From positions 3,009,370 to 3,073,369 of the forward strand of contig NC_020055.1 of the NCBI RefSeq assembly GCF_000331025.1: 64,000 nucleotides of DNA. The letters are read 5' to 3'. The position numbers and the translations under genes are program-made. The DNA is from Maridesulfovibrio hydrothermalis AM13 = DSM 14728 (lineage in GTDB: Bacteria; Desulfobacterota; Desulfovibrionia; Desulfovibrionales; Desulfovibrionaceae). Below, piece by piece: positions 50,934 to 60,091 of the stretch. The notes below the pieces were generated by a model. That model ran no database searches, was not told the origin of the DNA, and was given only the letters and a program-made list of their open reading frames with translations. Numbering within the stretch: position 1 is the stretch's first letter; the number at the start of each line of letters is the position of its first letter.

Positions 50934-51009
<76 letters not shown>

Positions 51010-51021
51010 TCACTGAAAGCA

Positions 51022-51050
51022 TGTCTACAGTTCGGCATGTTCATTGTCAA
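51022..51050 (-). promoter_or_regulatory. Promoter of initiator tRNA copy 3
   Basis: TTGACA (51045-51050), 17 bases, TAGACA (51022-51027) on the minus strand, 12 bases before the mature 5' end. It backs on to the start of the GT2 gene. Confidence 0.85.
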
Positions 51051-51095
51051 CAGCTATTTACAAAATTATTATTTTTTCTTATTCAAGCTCTCGAT

Positions 51096-51842
51096 ATGAC
51101 AAACAACTACGACCTTTCTCTCGTAATCCCTGTTTATAATGAGCAGGATAATTTACGAAAACTAATGCAGGAAATTGATTCGGCCTTACAACCGCTTGAT
51201 ATTTCATATGAAGTTGTATTTGTGGACGATGGCAGCACCGATGCAAGCCTTGACGTTCTCAAAGATATTTCTGCCAACTATCCTGAAGCACGCTATATAT
51301 CCTTTGCCGAGAATACAGGGCAGTCCGCAGCCTTCTGTGCCGGATTTGATGAGGCTCGCGCTCCAAGAGTTGCAACAATGGACGCAGACCTGCAAAATGA
51401 CCCTGCTGATCTTCCTGCCATGTTGTCTTTATATAACGAAGGACATCAGATGGTTATAGGATGGCGCATTAAGCGGAAAGATGTATGGATCAAAAGAATT
51501 GCTTCCAGAATTGCCAATGCGATCCGCAACCGCCTGACCCGCGAATCAGTAAAAGATACCGGATGTTCTCTCAAGGTGATGGATACAGAAATGGTCCGCA
51601 GCATCCCCCGTTTTAACGGGATGCACCGTTTTCTGCCCACTCTCATGAAGATGCAGGGTGCAAGCGTTGCTGAGGTAAAAGTGAATCACCGCGCCCGTCA
51701 TCAGGGTGAATCCAAATATGGAACTCTTGACCGCGCGATGGCCGGCGGTTACGACCTGCTCGGCGTACGCTGGATTCAGAGCCGTCATTTTGCTTATAAA
51801 GTGAAAGAACGCAGCAACACCAGCAATTCTGATAATTCATGA
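51096..51842 (+). CDS. GT2-family glycosyltransferase (dolichol-phosphate mannosyltransferase-like)
   Basis: Started at the ATG at 51096, this is a 248-aa protein; an open frame back to 50937 runs through the tRNA and is not coding. It has SLVIPVYNEQDNL (about residues 7-19), VVFVDDGSTDASL (about 38-50), ATMDADLQNDPADLP (about 94-108, metal-binding DxD) and HRARHQGESKYGTL (about 199-212). There are no clear membrane helices. Such enzymes transfer a sugar to a polyprenyl phosphate. Its 3' end overlaps the next gene by 4 bases. Confidence 0.85.
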   Translation: MTNNYDLSLVIPVYNEQDNLRKLMQEIDSALQPLDISYEVVFVDDGSTDASLDVLKDISANYPEARYISFAENTGQSAAFCAGFDEARAPRVATMDADLQNDPADLPAMLSLYNEGHQMVIGWRIKRKDVWIKRIASRIANAIRNRLTRESVKDTGCSLKVMDTEMVRSIPRFNGMHRFLPTLMKMQGASVAEVKVNHRARHQGESKYGTLDRAMAGGYDLLGVRWIQSRHFAYKVKERSNTSNSDNS

Positions 51843-52528
51843 CATCTTCACGCAGTGATAGAAAAGTCAGCATAAAAGCCCTTGTAAAAGGACTGGCCAT
51901 GCTTGGAGTGCTTGCGCTTGTGGTTTACCTGTTCAGGTATGCCGGACTTGCGGACGCTCTCGACACCAAGTGGATTGATGACCACGTGCGTTCACGGGGA
52001 ATGGTCGGCGTGCTTACCTATGTAGGGCTGGCCGCGTTTTTATCTGCCGTGGGATTCCCTAGACAGATTATCTGTTTCATGGGCGGATATGCCTACGGTT
52101 TTGCCCTTGGAGCACTTCTTGGAACGGTTGGAACAGGTTTGGGCTGTGCTTGCGCATTTGTTTATTCGCGTCTGGTTGGACGCTCTTTTATTAAAAGAAA
52201 ATTCGGCGCACGCATCCAGAAAGTAGATAATTTCCTTAGCCGAAGCCCGTTCAACATGGCTCTGACCATCCGTTTTTTCCCGCTGGGAAGCAACTTTGTA
52301 ACTAATATTCTGGCAGGCGTGACCAGCATTCCTGCTCTGCCCTTTATTTTAGGTTCCACAATCGGATACCTGCCTCAGAACATCGTTTTTGCCTTGTTCG
52401 GAAGCGGAGTTGAAGTTTCATCTACACTTCGCATGGTTATGGCGGTAATTCTTTTTGTTATTTCGACTCTGCTCGGATTTAAAATTTACCAGAAATACCG
52501 CAATCAAGCAGAAGCTGTTGTAGAATAG
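51839..52528 (+). CDS. TVP38/TMEM64 (DedA-superfamily) membrane protein
   Basis: This 229-aa membrane protein has an N-terminal helix (about residues 14-31) and the SNARE-associated domain (about 50-210): GFPRQIICFMGGYAYGF (about 77-93), GTVGTGLGCACAFVYSRLVG (split across the glycine-rich turn), RFFPLGSNFVTNILAG and STIGYLPQNIVFALFG. Members of this superfamily are linked to lipid or polyprenyl-phosphate scrambling. Overlap with the GT2 gene suggests joint work on a lipid-linked sugar, which is inference. Confidence 0.85.
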   Translation: MTSSRSDRKVSIKALVKGLAMLGVLALVVYLFRYAGLADALDTKWIDDHVRSRGMVGVLTYVGLAAFLSAVGFPRQIICFMGGYAYGFALGALLGTVGTGLGCACAFVYSRLVGRSFIKRKFGARIQKVDNFLSRSPFNMALTIRFFPLGSNFVTNILAGVTSIPALPFILGSTIGYLPQNIVFALFGSGVEVSSTLRMVMAVILFVISTLLGFKIYQKYRNQAEAVVE

Positions 52529-52554
52529 CCATATATTTTACAGGATAATCAACT

Positions 52555-52590
52555 AAACCCCTGTGATTCAAATTTGAATCTCAGGGGTTT
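52555..52590 (+). terminator. Terminator after the DedA-like gene
   Basis: AAACCCCTG-T-GATTCAAATTTGAATC-T-CAGGGGTTT forms a long stem with one T-T mismatch and is followed by AATTTTAA, 27 bases after the stop. Confidence 0.85.
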
Positions 52591-52684
52591 AATTTTAACA
52601 CTAGCTTGACTTAGAGAATCATTTTCAATATCAACTTCATCAACACAGTTTGAATCAATCAAAAAATCCTCTGAGGTAAAATAT

Positions 52685-53668
52685 ATGAATCCTAAATTAA
52701 TCACCAAATCTCTGCATACTTTAATAGAATCAAAACAGCCTGTTTTTCTCTGGGGGCCTCCCGGAGTAGGAAAAAGTCAGATAGTCGCACAGGTGGCTGA
52801 AAGGCTGAACTACAAACTGACCGATCTTCGCGCAGTACTGCTTGATCCGGTTGACCTGCGGGGACTGCCGAGAATTTCCAGTGAAGGTGATGCAACATGG
52901 TGTCCTCCTTCATTCCTGCCTAAAACAGGTGAAGGAATACTCTTTTTAGACGAACTTAATGCCGCCCCGCCACTGGTTCAGGCAGCCTGTTACCAGTTGG
53001 TGCTTGATCGTAAAATAGGTGAATATGAACTGCCGGAAGGATGGGTTGTTATTGCAGCGGGTAACCGTGAGTCCGATAAAGCCGTAACACACCGCATGCC
53101 CTCTGCCCTTGCAAACAGGTTTGTTCACCTTGATTTTGAGACCAGCGTGAAGGACTGGCTGGACTGGGCAGAACGAAATAATATTGCAGAGGAATTGCGC
53201 TCGTTTATAAAATTCAGACCGAATCTGCTCCATGACTTTGATCCCGCCCGCAATGAAAAAGCTTTTCCCTCCCCGCGTTCATGGGAATTTGTTTCAGGCA
53301 TCATCAAATCAAATCCTGCTCCGGAAATTGAATATGAACTCTTCAAAGGAACCGTAGGCGAAGGGGCCGCAGCTGAATTTTATGGTTTCTGTAAAATTTA
53401 CCGTAAACTTCCAGATCCTGAATTCATATTAAAGTCACCGGACAAAGCAGCTATCCCTGAAGATCCTGCAACGATCTATGCCTTGTGCGAATCGATCGCC
53501 TCCAAGGCAAGTCCAGAAAATGCCGAAAATATAATGACCTTTGCGACCCGCCTGCCGGCCGAATTTGCAGTCCTGCTGGTACGTAATGCTGTGAAAAAAG
53601 ACCGTTCTATTGTCGACAGCGCAGGCTTTACAAGCTGGGCTACCGCAAATTCTGATATTTTATTTTAG
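52685..53668 (+). CDS. MoxR-type AAA+ ATPase
   Basis: This 327-aa protein has Walker A GPPGVGKSQIVAQV (about residues 24-37), Walker B GILFLDELNAAPPLVQ (about 81-96), sensor VIAAGNRE (about 122) and an arginine-finger-type MPSALANRFVHLD (about 138). MoxR ATPases act as chaperones that insert metals or assemble complexes, together with a VWA-domain partner. The partner gene starts 9 bases downstream, a standard arrangement. Confidence 0.88.
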   Translation: MNPKLITKSLHTLIESKQPVFLWGPPGVGKSQIVAQVAERLNYKLTDLRAVLLDPVDLRGLPRISSEGDATWCPPSFLPKTGEGILFLDELNAAPPLVQAACYQLVLDRKIGEYELPEGWVVIAAGNRESDKAVTHRMPSALANRFVHLDFETSVKDWLDWAERNNIAEELRSFIKFRPNLLHDFDPARNEKAFPSPRSWEFVSGIIKSNPAPEIEYELFKGTVGEGAAAEFYGFCKIYRKLPDPEFILKSPDKAAIPEDPATIYALCESIASKASPENAENIMTFATRLPAEFAVLLVRNAVKKDRSIVDSAGFTSWATANSDILF

Positions 53669-53677
53669 GACATATCA

Positions 53678-54997
53678 ATGAAAGCTGAACGCAAATTGCT
53701 GAAAGCACGTGCTGAGCTTATTTTGAAGCACCCTTTTTTCGGCTCGCTATGCCTGCGAATGACTCCGGTTGAAGACAAAACCTGCCCCAGCGCATGGACC
53801 GATGGAAAAACTTTAGCCTACAACCCTCACTATATTAATACAATACCTATCGAGCAGGTATTGGGGCTGTTAGCTCATACAATCATGCATCCGGCCTGCC
53901 AGCACCACAAACGCAGAGGTGAACGCGATGAAAGAGTCTGGAACATGGCATGTGACCATTCTATCAACTGGATCCTGCTTGAAACCGGCTTTGAGCTGCC
54001 CCCCGGTTATCTGGACGACGAAAAATATCACGGAAAAACTGCTGAAGAAATTTATACAAAACTGATCAAAGAATTCGACCAGGAGGGTAATCCTGAAACA
54101 GGTAAACAGCAGGATGGCCCTAAACGGCTGGATGTTGAATATGAGGATGGAAAAGGCGAAGGAAACGACCTTGAAAGCGGCGATGACGAAAAGCAGGATC
54201 AAACAGGAAGTGACGATGAAGATTCGCAATCTGACGGTGATGATTCCGGTGAATCAGGCGACTCCGAAGGAGAAGATGAACAGAATCAGTCCGGTGATCC
54301 CGGAGGTACTGGAGAAGTCCGCGACTCATCTGACGATTCGGACTCTGGCGGCGGCGAAAAAGGCAGTGAAACCGATAAGGACTGGATGCTGGCCTTGGCA
54401 CAGGCAGCAAACCTAGCCCGCGAGACCGGGGATCTCCCCGGTGGATTACAAAGACTGGTTGACAAACTGCTCTATCCAAAACTCGACTGGCGAGAACTTC
54501 TGGACCGTTTCATCAGTGCCCGTGCGCGAAATGATTACTCATGGACACCGCCCAGCCGCAGACATTTGCACATGGATTTATATCTGCCATCCCTATCTAC
54601 GGAACAATTGCCGGAAATCATTCTGGCTGTTGATACCTCCGGAAGCATTACGCCCGAGGAACTGGAACAGTTCGGCACAGAACTCTCTTCTATTCTGGAA
54701 TTATATAACACTACAGTGCGGGTCTTCTGGTGCGATCTTGATATTTCCGGCGAACAAATTTTCAACCGGGAAGATCTGCCCCTTGAACTGAAACCTGAAG
54801 GTGGCGGCGGAACAGATTTTCGTCCTGTATTTGAACGGATAGACAAAGAGAACCTTTTTCCGGCCTGCTTAGTTTATCTGAGTGATATGGAATGCAACAA
54901 GTTCCCGAAAAATGAACCGGATTATCCGGTGCTCTGGGCAAGAATCGGCGGGAACGGATATCCACCGCCCTTCGGAGATTTAATTGATGTCTGCTAG
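53678..54997 (+). CDS. VWA-like protein with N-terminal DUF2201 metallopeptidase-like domain
   Basis: This 439-aa cytoplasmic protein has an N-terminal domain (about residues 10-135) with LAHTIMHPACQHHKRRGER (HxxxH-type His cluster, about 65-83) as in DUF2201. An extremely acidic Asp/Glu/Ser/Gly linker (about 135-225) follows, then a VWA-like domain (about 300-438) with the MIDAS motif AVDTSGSIT (about 311, DxSxS) and GGGTDFRPVFE (about 372). It works with the MoxR ATPase encoded 9 bases upstream. The client is unknown. Confidence 0.85.
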   Translation: MKAERKLLKARAELILKHPFFGSLCLRMTPVEDKTCPSAWTDGKTLAYNPHYINTIPIEQVLGLLAHTIMHPACQHHKRRGERDERVWNMACDHSINWILLETGFELPPGYLDDEKYHGKTAEEIYTKLIKEFDQEGNPETGKQQDGPKRLDVEYEDGKGEGNDLESGDDEKQDQTGSDDEDSQSDGDDSGESGDSEGEDEQNQSGDPGGTGEVRDSSDDSDSGGGEKGSETDKDWMLALAQAANLARETGDLPGGLQRLVDKLLYPKLDWRELLDRFISARARNDYSWTPPSRRHLHMDLYLPSLSTEQLPEIILAVDTSGSITPEELEQFGTELSSILELYNTTVRVFWCDLDISGEQIFNREDLPLELKPEGGGGTDFRPVFERIDKENLFPACLVYLSDMECNKFPKNEPDYPVLWARIGGNGYPPPFGDLIDVC

Positions 54998-55045
54998 ATA
55001 TCTGGCGAGTTTAACTTTCAGCGCAACCGAAAATGGAGGACAACT

Positions 55046-55504
55046 ATGATTATCGAATGGAATATCAGCAAGAAAAGAGGGAACTTCCGCCCGATACTCA
55101 CTTATACAATCGTATTGGAAGATTTTGAAAGGGATCTGGCTATGCCCAATATTGTACAGCAATCCACCATCCCGCAGCCACCGGATTCCTGGTCTGCAAG
55201 CTGTCTTCCTGATAAATGTGAAAGAGCAGAAAAAGAGTGCAGCACTTATCAAATATACACGCCTGACCATAAAACAGGTGAAGTCACCGGAAAATGTATT
55301 CTGCCGTGGAGAGAGGAGGGAGTGTACCCCGAGATAGAAGAATCATTCATCCTTCTGCGTGAGGAATTCGAATCAGTACTTAAAGCTGCATATGAAAGCC
55401 AGCCCCTTGAAATTAACGGGAAACTGGAATTATCAACTGAAACACGAAAACATATTGCTGCCGGACTAATTTCGCAAAGATTTCTAGAAGCTGCCGGATT
55501 CTAA
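55046..55504 (+). CDS. Unknown 152-aa protein of the MoxR-VWA set
   Basis: This protein starts after GGAGG 48 bases downstream of the VWA gene. No family is recognised. The N-terminal half has MIIEWNISKKRGNFRPIL and a Cys group in ASCLPDKCERAEKECS (about residues 51-66) plus GKCILPW (about 82-88), possibly a metal or Fe-S site or disulfide set. The C-terminal half is helical and acidic (EESFILLREEFESVLKAAYES, residues about 97-117, split at LRE). It has no signal peptide or membrane helix. Position suggests the client, adaptor or product of the MoxR-VWA pair. Confidence 0.65.
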   Translation: MIIEWNISKKRGNFRPILTYTIVLEDFERDLAMPNIVQQSTIPQPPDSWSASCLPDKCERAEKECSTYQIYTPDHKTGEVTGKCILPWREEGVYPEIEESFILLREEFESVLKAAYESQPLEINGKLELSTETRKHIAAGLISQRFLEAAGF

Positions 55505-55563
55505 AAAACATAATTATTTTATAAAAACATACAGGCTTCCACGCCCTCACTGTCAGTTTAAAG

Positions 55564-55595
55564 AGCATCTGCAATCAGCAGCGGATGCGCTTTTA
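55564..55595 (+). terminator. Probable terminator after the MoxR-VWA set
   Basis: GCATCTGC pairs imperfectly with GCAGCGGATGC around AATCA, and GCTTTT follows. It lies about 60 bases after the 152-aa gene and 60 before mntP. Confidence 0.55.
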
Positions 55596-55656
55596 TAAAC
55601 TGCACTCCTAAATTCTACTTAACAAATCAAAATATGCCATGTAGATACCACCTATT

Positions 55657-56214
55657 ATGCCCTTATATGAAATTATCATTATCTCCATAGCTCTCGCCAT
55701 GGACGCTTTCACGATCGCCGTAGCTTGCGGGCTATGTATGCCCTGTGTCAGTAAACGTCAGAACTTCAGACTGGCATTTCATTTCGGACTTTTCCAAGCC
55801 TTGATGCCCCTTCTGGGCTGGGGGGCCGGCCTTGCCGTAAAATCAATGGTTGTAACATATGCTCCGTGGATATCATTTTTCCTGCTCGCCTTTGTCGGTG
55901 GCAAGATGATTTATGAATCCTTTGAGACTGACGATTCCTGCAAAAACTACAAAGACCCGACCCGCGGCATGTCCCTCATCTTTCTTTCCGTTGCCACCAG
56001 TCTTGATGCACTGGCTGTTGGACTTTCCTTTTCCATCATGGATTACCCCATTGTATTGCCCTGCGTACTTATCGGCATAACGGCCTTTATTTTGACTTCC
56101 ATTGGAATGTGGCTTGGGGAATCCTTTTCAAAAGCCTCAAAGTACAGTCACGTTGCTGAAAGGATCGGCGGAATTGTGCTTATTTTAATCGGGCTGAAAC
56201 TGCTTTTACAATAA
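55657..56214 (+). CDS. mntP: Manganese efflux pump MntP
   Basis: This 185-aa inner-membrane protein has six helices, typical for MntP (DUF204). The two repeat signatures are ALAMDAFTIAVACGL (about residues 10-24) and VATSLDALAVGLSFSI (about 108-123), each with the conserved Asp needed for transport. It should export Mn2+. No yybP-ykoY manganese riboswitch is seen in the leader. Confidence 0.92.
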   Translation: MPLYEIIIISIALAMDAFTIAVACGLCMPCVSKRQNFRLAFHFGLFQALMPLLGWGAGLAVKSMVVTYAPWISFFLLAFVGGKMIYESFETDDSCKNYKDPTRGMSLIFLSVATSLDALAVGLSFSIMDYPIVLPCVLIGITAFILTSIGMWLGESFSKASKYSHVAERIGGIVLILIGLKLLLQ

Positions 56215-56337
56215 CTTTATCATTAGCATTCTTATCAGGATTTATTAAACGGGGCACGCCCCTTTTGACAGCAGGCCGGCATCAGTATATTCTGCGGCTG
56301 AATGATTAATTATTAATAACCATTTAACAGGTTTCAA

Positions 56338-57333
56338 TTGAGCAAACCAAAGGACGGATATTTTTACCAAATGCCCTTATTGCAACCCCCTCCCTATAAA
56401 CCCAAACGCCCTCTTCAGTCCGGTCATATACAAACAATTCTCCCTCGCCTTTTCCGCAAAGTCTGCCTTCCTCCTGTTGTGAGAAGAAGAATAGAAACAC
56501 CTGACGGCGACTTCCTAGACATAGACTGGCATCTTGCAGGCAGTTCCCGCCTTGCGGTCATTGCACATGGCCTTGAAGGCAATTCCAGAAGAGCCTATGT
56601 GCTTGGCATGGCCCGCGCACTGGTACTGGCAGGCTGGGATTGCATCACTTACAATTTTCGTGGATGCAGCCGTGAAATGAACAGAAGACCCGGCATATAC
56701 CATAGCGGTGATACCCGGGATTTAGACACTGTTCTCAAACATGGACTTGCTCACGGCATCTATGATGACGCAGCCCTTATAGGATTCAGTATGGGCGGCA
56801 ATCAGGTTCTTAAATACCTTGGTGAACATCCTGAAAAAGTTCCTGCAAAAGTAAAAAAAGCAATTGGAATATCGGTCCCCTGCGACCTTGCAGCTTCAGC
56901 TGAAAGACTCTGTCATAGGTCTAATTTCATTTACAACCAATACTTTTTGCGATCACTCAAAAATAAAATAAAACTCAAGCACAAACAATTCCCTGACTTA
57001 TACCCACTGGAAAAACTCTCCTCAATCCGTAATATCATTGACTTCGACAACGCGTACACCGCTCCTGTTTCCGGTTTTAAAGACGCAGCCGATTATTATG
57101 AAAAATCATCATGCAATCAGTTTTTGCCAGACATAAAAATCCCGGCATTAATAATCAATGCTAAAGATGACCCTTTCCTTACTCCTGAATGCTATCCCAT
57201 AAATGAGGCTGAAAACAGCCCGTCCTTATCTCTGCAAATACCCAACTATGGGGGGCATGTAGGGTTTTCAGATCTGCCTATAGAAAAACAGCTCTGGTCA
57301 GAAGACCGGGTCGTAAGATTTTTGAATACATAG
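56338..57333 (+). CDS. YheT-family alpha/beta hydrolase
   Basis: This 331-aa protein starts with TTG at 56338; an ATG at 56371 is the alternative. It has the fold's oxyanion region VIAHGLEGNSRRAY (about residues 76-89), NFRGCSREMNR (about 109-119), nucleophile elbow GFSMGGNQVLKYLG (about 151-164), Asp in NAKDDPFLTPE (about 277) and His in GGHVGFSD (about 303). All triad positions are present. It is an esterase-like hydrolase of unknown substrate. A bidirectional terminator follows. Confidence 0.85.
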   Translation: MSKPKDGYFYQMPLLQPPPYKPKRPLQSGHIQTILPRLFRKVCLPPVVRRRIETPDGDFLDIDWHLAGSSRLAVIAHGLEGNSRRAYVLGMARALVLAGWDCITYNFRGCSREMNRRPGIYHSGDTRDLDTVLKHGLAHGIYDDAALIGFSMGGNQVLKYLGEHPEKVPAKVKKAIGISVPCDLAASAERLCHRSNFIYNQYFLRSLKNKIKLKHKQFPDLYPLEKLSSIRNIIDFDNAYTAPVSGFKDAADYYEKSSCNQFLPDIKIPALIINAKDDPFLTPECYPINEAENSPSLSLQIPNYGGHVGFSDLPIEKQLWSEDRVVRFLNT

Positions 57334-57366
57334 AAAAAAGCCCGGCTCCAAAGAGCAGGGCTTTTT
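57334..57366. terminator. Bidirectional terminator between YheT-like and Hpt-like genes
   Basis: AAAAAGCCC-G-GCTC-CAAA-GAGC-A-GGGCTTTTT lies directly after the hydrolase stop and about 40 bases after the Hpt stop on the other strand. It has A and T runs on both sides. Confidence 0.9.
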
Positions 57367-57405
57367 AATTATCATAAGACAGGTTGTTCAAACGGATCAA
57401 ACGGA

Positions 57406-57732
57406 CTAGCCCAAAAAGCTGTTAAGCTCACGCCGTAACCGCATAAAATAACAACTTAAATGAGCTGGAGAATTACTCCCTGCTATTGTTTTGATGTTTT
57501 TTGCCACCATACTAAGCTCTTCAAGTCCTAAATTAGTAAGTGCCCCTTGAAGCTTATAAGCAGTTGAGACCACTGTTTCAAATTCCCCATCATCAATTGC
57601 GTCATCAAGGGAAAGCATAATCTGCTTTAGATGTTCACAGGTCTCGTTTAAGAACTCATCCAGTTTCTCAGGCTGCACCCCGGCCTCTTGAATTAAGTGG
57701 CTGCTTACAGTCTGTATTAAAGGGGAATCCAT
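57406..57732 (-). CDS. Hpt-domain-like protein lacking the phospho-acceptor histidine
   Basis: Started at the ATG at 57732 (GGAGG eight bases upstream), this is a 108-aa all-helical protein with the Hpt layout: FLNETCEHLKQIMLSLDDAI (split near residue 38), then the core helix STAYKLQGALTNLGL (about 56-70) and a third helix EELSMVAKNIKTIAG. The Hpt consensus AHxLKGxxxNLG is kept except that His is Tyr59 and Lys is Gln62. It therefore cannot take a phosphoryl group in the usual way. It may be a phosphorelay antagonist or scaffold. It follows a chemoreceptor gene by 85 bases, with a hairpin between. Confidence 0.78.
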   Translation of the reverse strand: MDSPLIQTVSSHLIQEAGVQPEKLDEFLNETCEHLKQIMLSLDDAIDDGEFETVVSTAYKLQGALTNLGLEELSMVAKNIKTIAGSNSPAHLSCYFMRLRRELNSFLG

Positions 57733-57769
57733 AAATGACCTCCAAATTCTGTTAACCTGATCGGAATGA

Positions 57770-57793
57770 GGCAGGGCTTTTTTATGCCCTGCC
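57770..57793 (-). repeat. Stem-loop between the chemoreceptor and Hpt-like genes
   Basis: GGCAGGGC / GCCCTGCC with an 8-base A/T loop. No T-run follows on the minus strand, so it may adjust expression of the downstream Hpt-like gene rather than fully stop transcription. Confidence 0.55.
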
Positions 57794-57817
57794 CCGATTA
57801 CACATAAATAATACGCG

Positions 57818-59629
57818 CTACTCTTCGCTGCGAAGCTCTGCAACCAGATTAACGAGTTCTTGAACTTCTGCTGCAAGTGACTGAGTTCCCTCGGCCGCCA
57901 TCTGGCTGTTACGGGCATTTTCCTCAGTCATAGAATCAATTTCGCCTACGCTGCGGTTAATTTCCTCAGAAGTGGCTGACTGCTCTTCAGCGGCTGTTGC
58001 AATAGAACGGACCTGATCGGCTGAATCCTTTGCGAGTTCAACTATTTCATCAAGCATTTCACCTGATGAACGGGAAAGTTCCGTAGCACTTTCAACCGCA
58101 TCAACGGTTGCATCCATACCCTTTACATTTTCGCGGGCCAATTGCTGGATGCCGCTGATACTGCTTTCCACTTCCTCTGTTGCGCCGATAGTCTTTTCTG
58201 CAAGCTTGCGGACTTCATCTGCGACAACCGCAAATCCGCGCCCGGCATCACCGGCACGTGCGGCCTCAATTGCCGCGTTAAGAGCAAGCAGATTGGTCTG
58301 ATCAGCTATGTCGTTAATCACGCCCAGAACATTTCCGATATCAACGGCCTGCTGATCAAGCTGCTCCATAGACTTCTTAAGCTGGTCAGTGCGTTCCTGA
58401 ATATTCGACATAGCTCCGATGACATTCTGCACAACCACAACTCCTTCGCCGGCCTTCTTCATGGACTGCTCAGAACTGGCGTTAGTTTCAGTTGCGTTTC
58501 TGGCAACTTCAAGCACGGTAACATTCATTTCTTCCATTGCCGTTGCAGTTTCCGTTACTCTTTGCTTCTGGAAATCACTACCGCGCATGATTTCGTCCGT
58601 GCTGCTGGTAACTTCAGCCGTGATCGCGGAAATACGATCAATTACTGTCTGAAGCTTATCCGCTGCGGCAAGCATCCCCTCTTTCTTGGCTCCTTCCGCT
58701 TTCTTCTGAGCTTGCTGTGCCAGTGCGGCAGATTCTTCAGCTATACGGGCCTGCTCCTGAGCTTCAGCTTCCTTGAGCTTGATATTGTCAAGATTTGTCG
58801 CCAGTGTGGTGACCATAGTATTCAACGCAACCTGCAGGGTTGAAATTTCATTCCTGCCCTGCGGGTTAAGTGATACATCCAGATTACCTTCAGCCACCGC
58901 AGTCGCTGCCTGTGTAGACTCAGTCAGAGGCTTTACAATAGTGCGGATAAGATAAATGCTGAGCGGAATTACAAACAGAATTAAAACAGCTCCGGCAACA
59001 AATAAAATATTTAAAGTTATTGAATTGGCACTCTCGGTCATCGCGCTGCTCATCTTAGCCTTTTTGCTGTCAATATTATCAATATAGACTCCGGTCCCGA
59101 TCCACATATCTGTACCGGGAATAAGCATCGCATAACTGATCTTGGGCTGAATTCCGGAACCGGGCTTTGCAAAATAATACTTTACAAACCCGCCGCCGCT
59201 GTTTGCCACCTTATTGAGTTCATTGATCAGGAGCAGGCCGTTCTTATCCTTAAGCCCGCCAAGATCCTTACCCTGCAATGACTTTTTGGGAGGCATTACC
59301 ATATTTACAGTACCCTTATATACAAAAAAATAGCCGGAGTTATCCTTTTCAAACCTGATAGGATCAAGAGCTTCCCTGATAAACTCAAGCTGCTCTTCCT
59401 TGCCGGGAAAGTGCTTAATCTCCTTGCCCAGCGAGAGAGCCATACTTCTGGTTGCGACCTTAATCTTATCTTTCTGACCTTCAAACATCACCTGTCCGGT
59501 ACTCTCAACTCCGTAAGCTGTAATATCCCGTATTGCGCCGAGAAAAAAAGCTCCCGTAACAACAAGAAAAATAACCATCAAAGCCAGCAGCAGGAAGAAC
59601 CTTGCGCCGATTGATAAATTCTTGAACAT
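57818..59629 (-). CDS. Methyl-accepting chemotaxis protein with Cache domain (paralogue 1)
   Basis: Started at the ATG at 59629 (GGGAGGG upstream), this is a 603-aa chemoreceptor. It has a first membrane helix (about residues 9-31) and a periplasmic single Cache_2-type domain (about 35-180) with [30 protein letters not shown] second helix (about 190-212), a HAMP domain (about 213-265), a coiled-coil linker and the signalling domain (about 330-600) with hairpin tip [14 protein letters not shown] and [15 protein letters not shown] follow. No C-terminal CheR-binding pentapeptide is present. It has the same length as the second receptor 0.9 kb away. Confidence 0.93.
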   Translation of the reverse strand: MFKNLSIGARFFLLLALMVIFLVVTGAFFLGAIRDITAYGVESTGQVMFEGQKDKIKVATRSMALSLGKEIKHFPGKEEQLEFIREALDPIRFEKDNSGYFFVYKGTVNMVMPPKKSLQGKDLGGLKDKNGLLLINELNKVANSGGGFVKYYFAKPGSGIQPKISYAMLIPGTDMWIGTGVYIDNIDSKKAKMSSAMTESANSITLNILFVAGAVLILFVIPLSIYLIRTIVKPLTESTQAATAVAEGNLDVSLNPQGRNEISTLQVALNTMVTTLATNLDNIKLKEAEAQEQARIAEESAALAQQAQKKAEGAKKEGMLAAADKLQTVIDRISAITAEVTSSTDEIMRGSDFQKQRVTETATAMEEMNVTVLEVARNATETNASSEQSMKKAGEGVVVVQNVIGAMSNIQERTDQLKKSMEQLDQQAVDIGNVLGVINDIADQTNLLALNAAIEAARAGDAGRGFAVVADEVRKLAEKTIGATEEVESSISGIQQLARENVKGMDATVDAVESATELSRSSGEMLDEIVELAKDSADQVRSIATAAEEQSATSEEINRSVGEIDSMTEENARNSQMAAEGTQSLAAEVQELVNLVAELRSEE

Positions 59630-60029
59630 AAACCCTCCCTCTGTTTGGTTCAACTCCGGCCCCTACTTCTGTATTAAGCAGGGTAGAAAATACCAGACAT
59701 AGCTTAATCATACATGTCCGATGAATATTTTCAAAGTTTTTTTCAAATAATAGGCACAAATAAGTTTAGATACATTGATGAACATTTATTTATTCTGCAT
59801 TAATTGCTTTTATCCAATCAATAAACTTACACACCTCCACCAATAAAGATAATCATTTTGATAGAATTTTCCATAGTATATCAGCTTCCTGTATCAAAAA
59901 CAAAATCATACAATACAATAAAGACCTGCAACAGCCATCAATACCTTTCATCATCTTTCACTACCCATTACCCTGCACAACATAAACACAAGACATATCA
60001 AATTTTAAATTATAAATACAGGACATTAC
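59630..60029. other. Spacer upstream of chemoreceptor paralogue 1
   Basis: AT-rich, with no coding region recognised. It must hold the promoter of the receptor gene. Short A/C-rich stretches near 59930-60000 have no assignable role. Confidence 0.45.
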
Positions 60030-60064
60030 AAAAAAAGGCCGGGAGCATAAAGCTCCCAGCCCTT
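60030..60064 (-). terminator. Terminator after the Dabb gene
   Basis: On the minus strand GGGCTGGGAGC pairs with GCTCCCGGCC around TTTAT, and seven T follow. It lies 27 bases past the stop. Confidence 0.92.
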
Positions 60065-60091
60065 AAAAGTAAGACGTAATAACGTGGAAAT

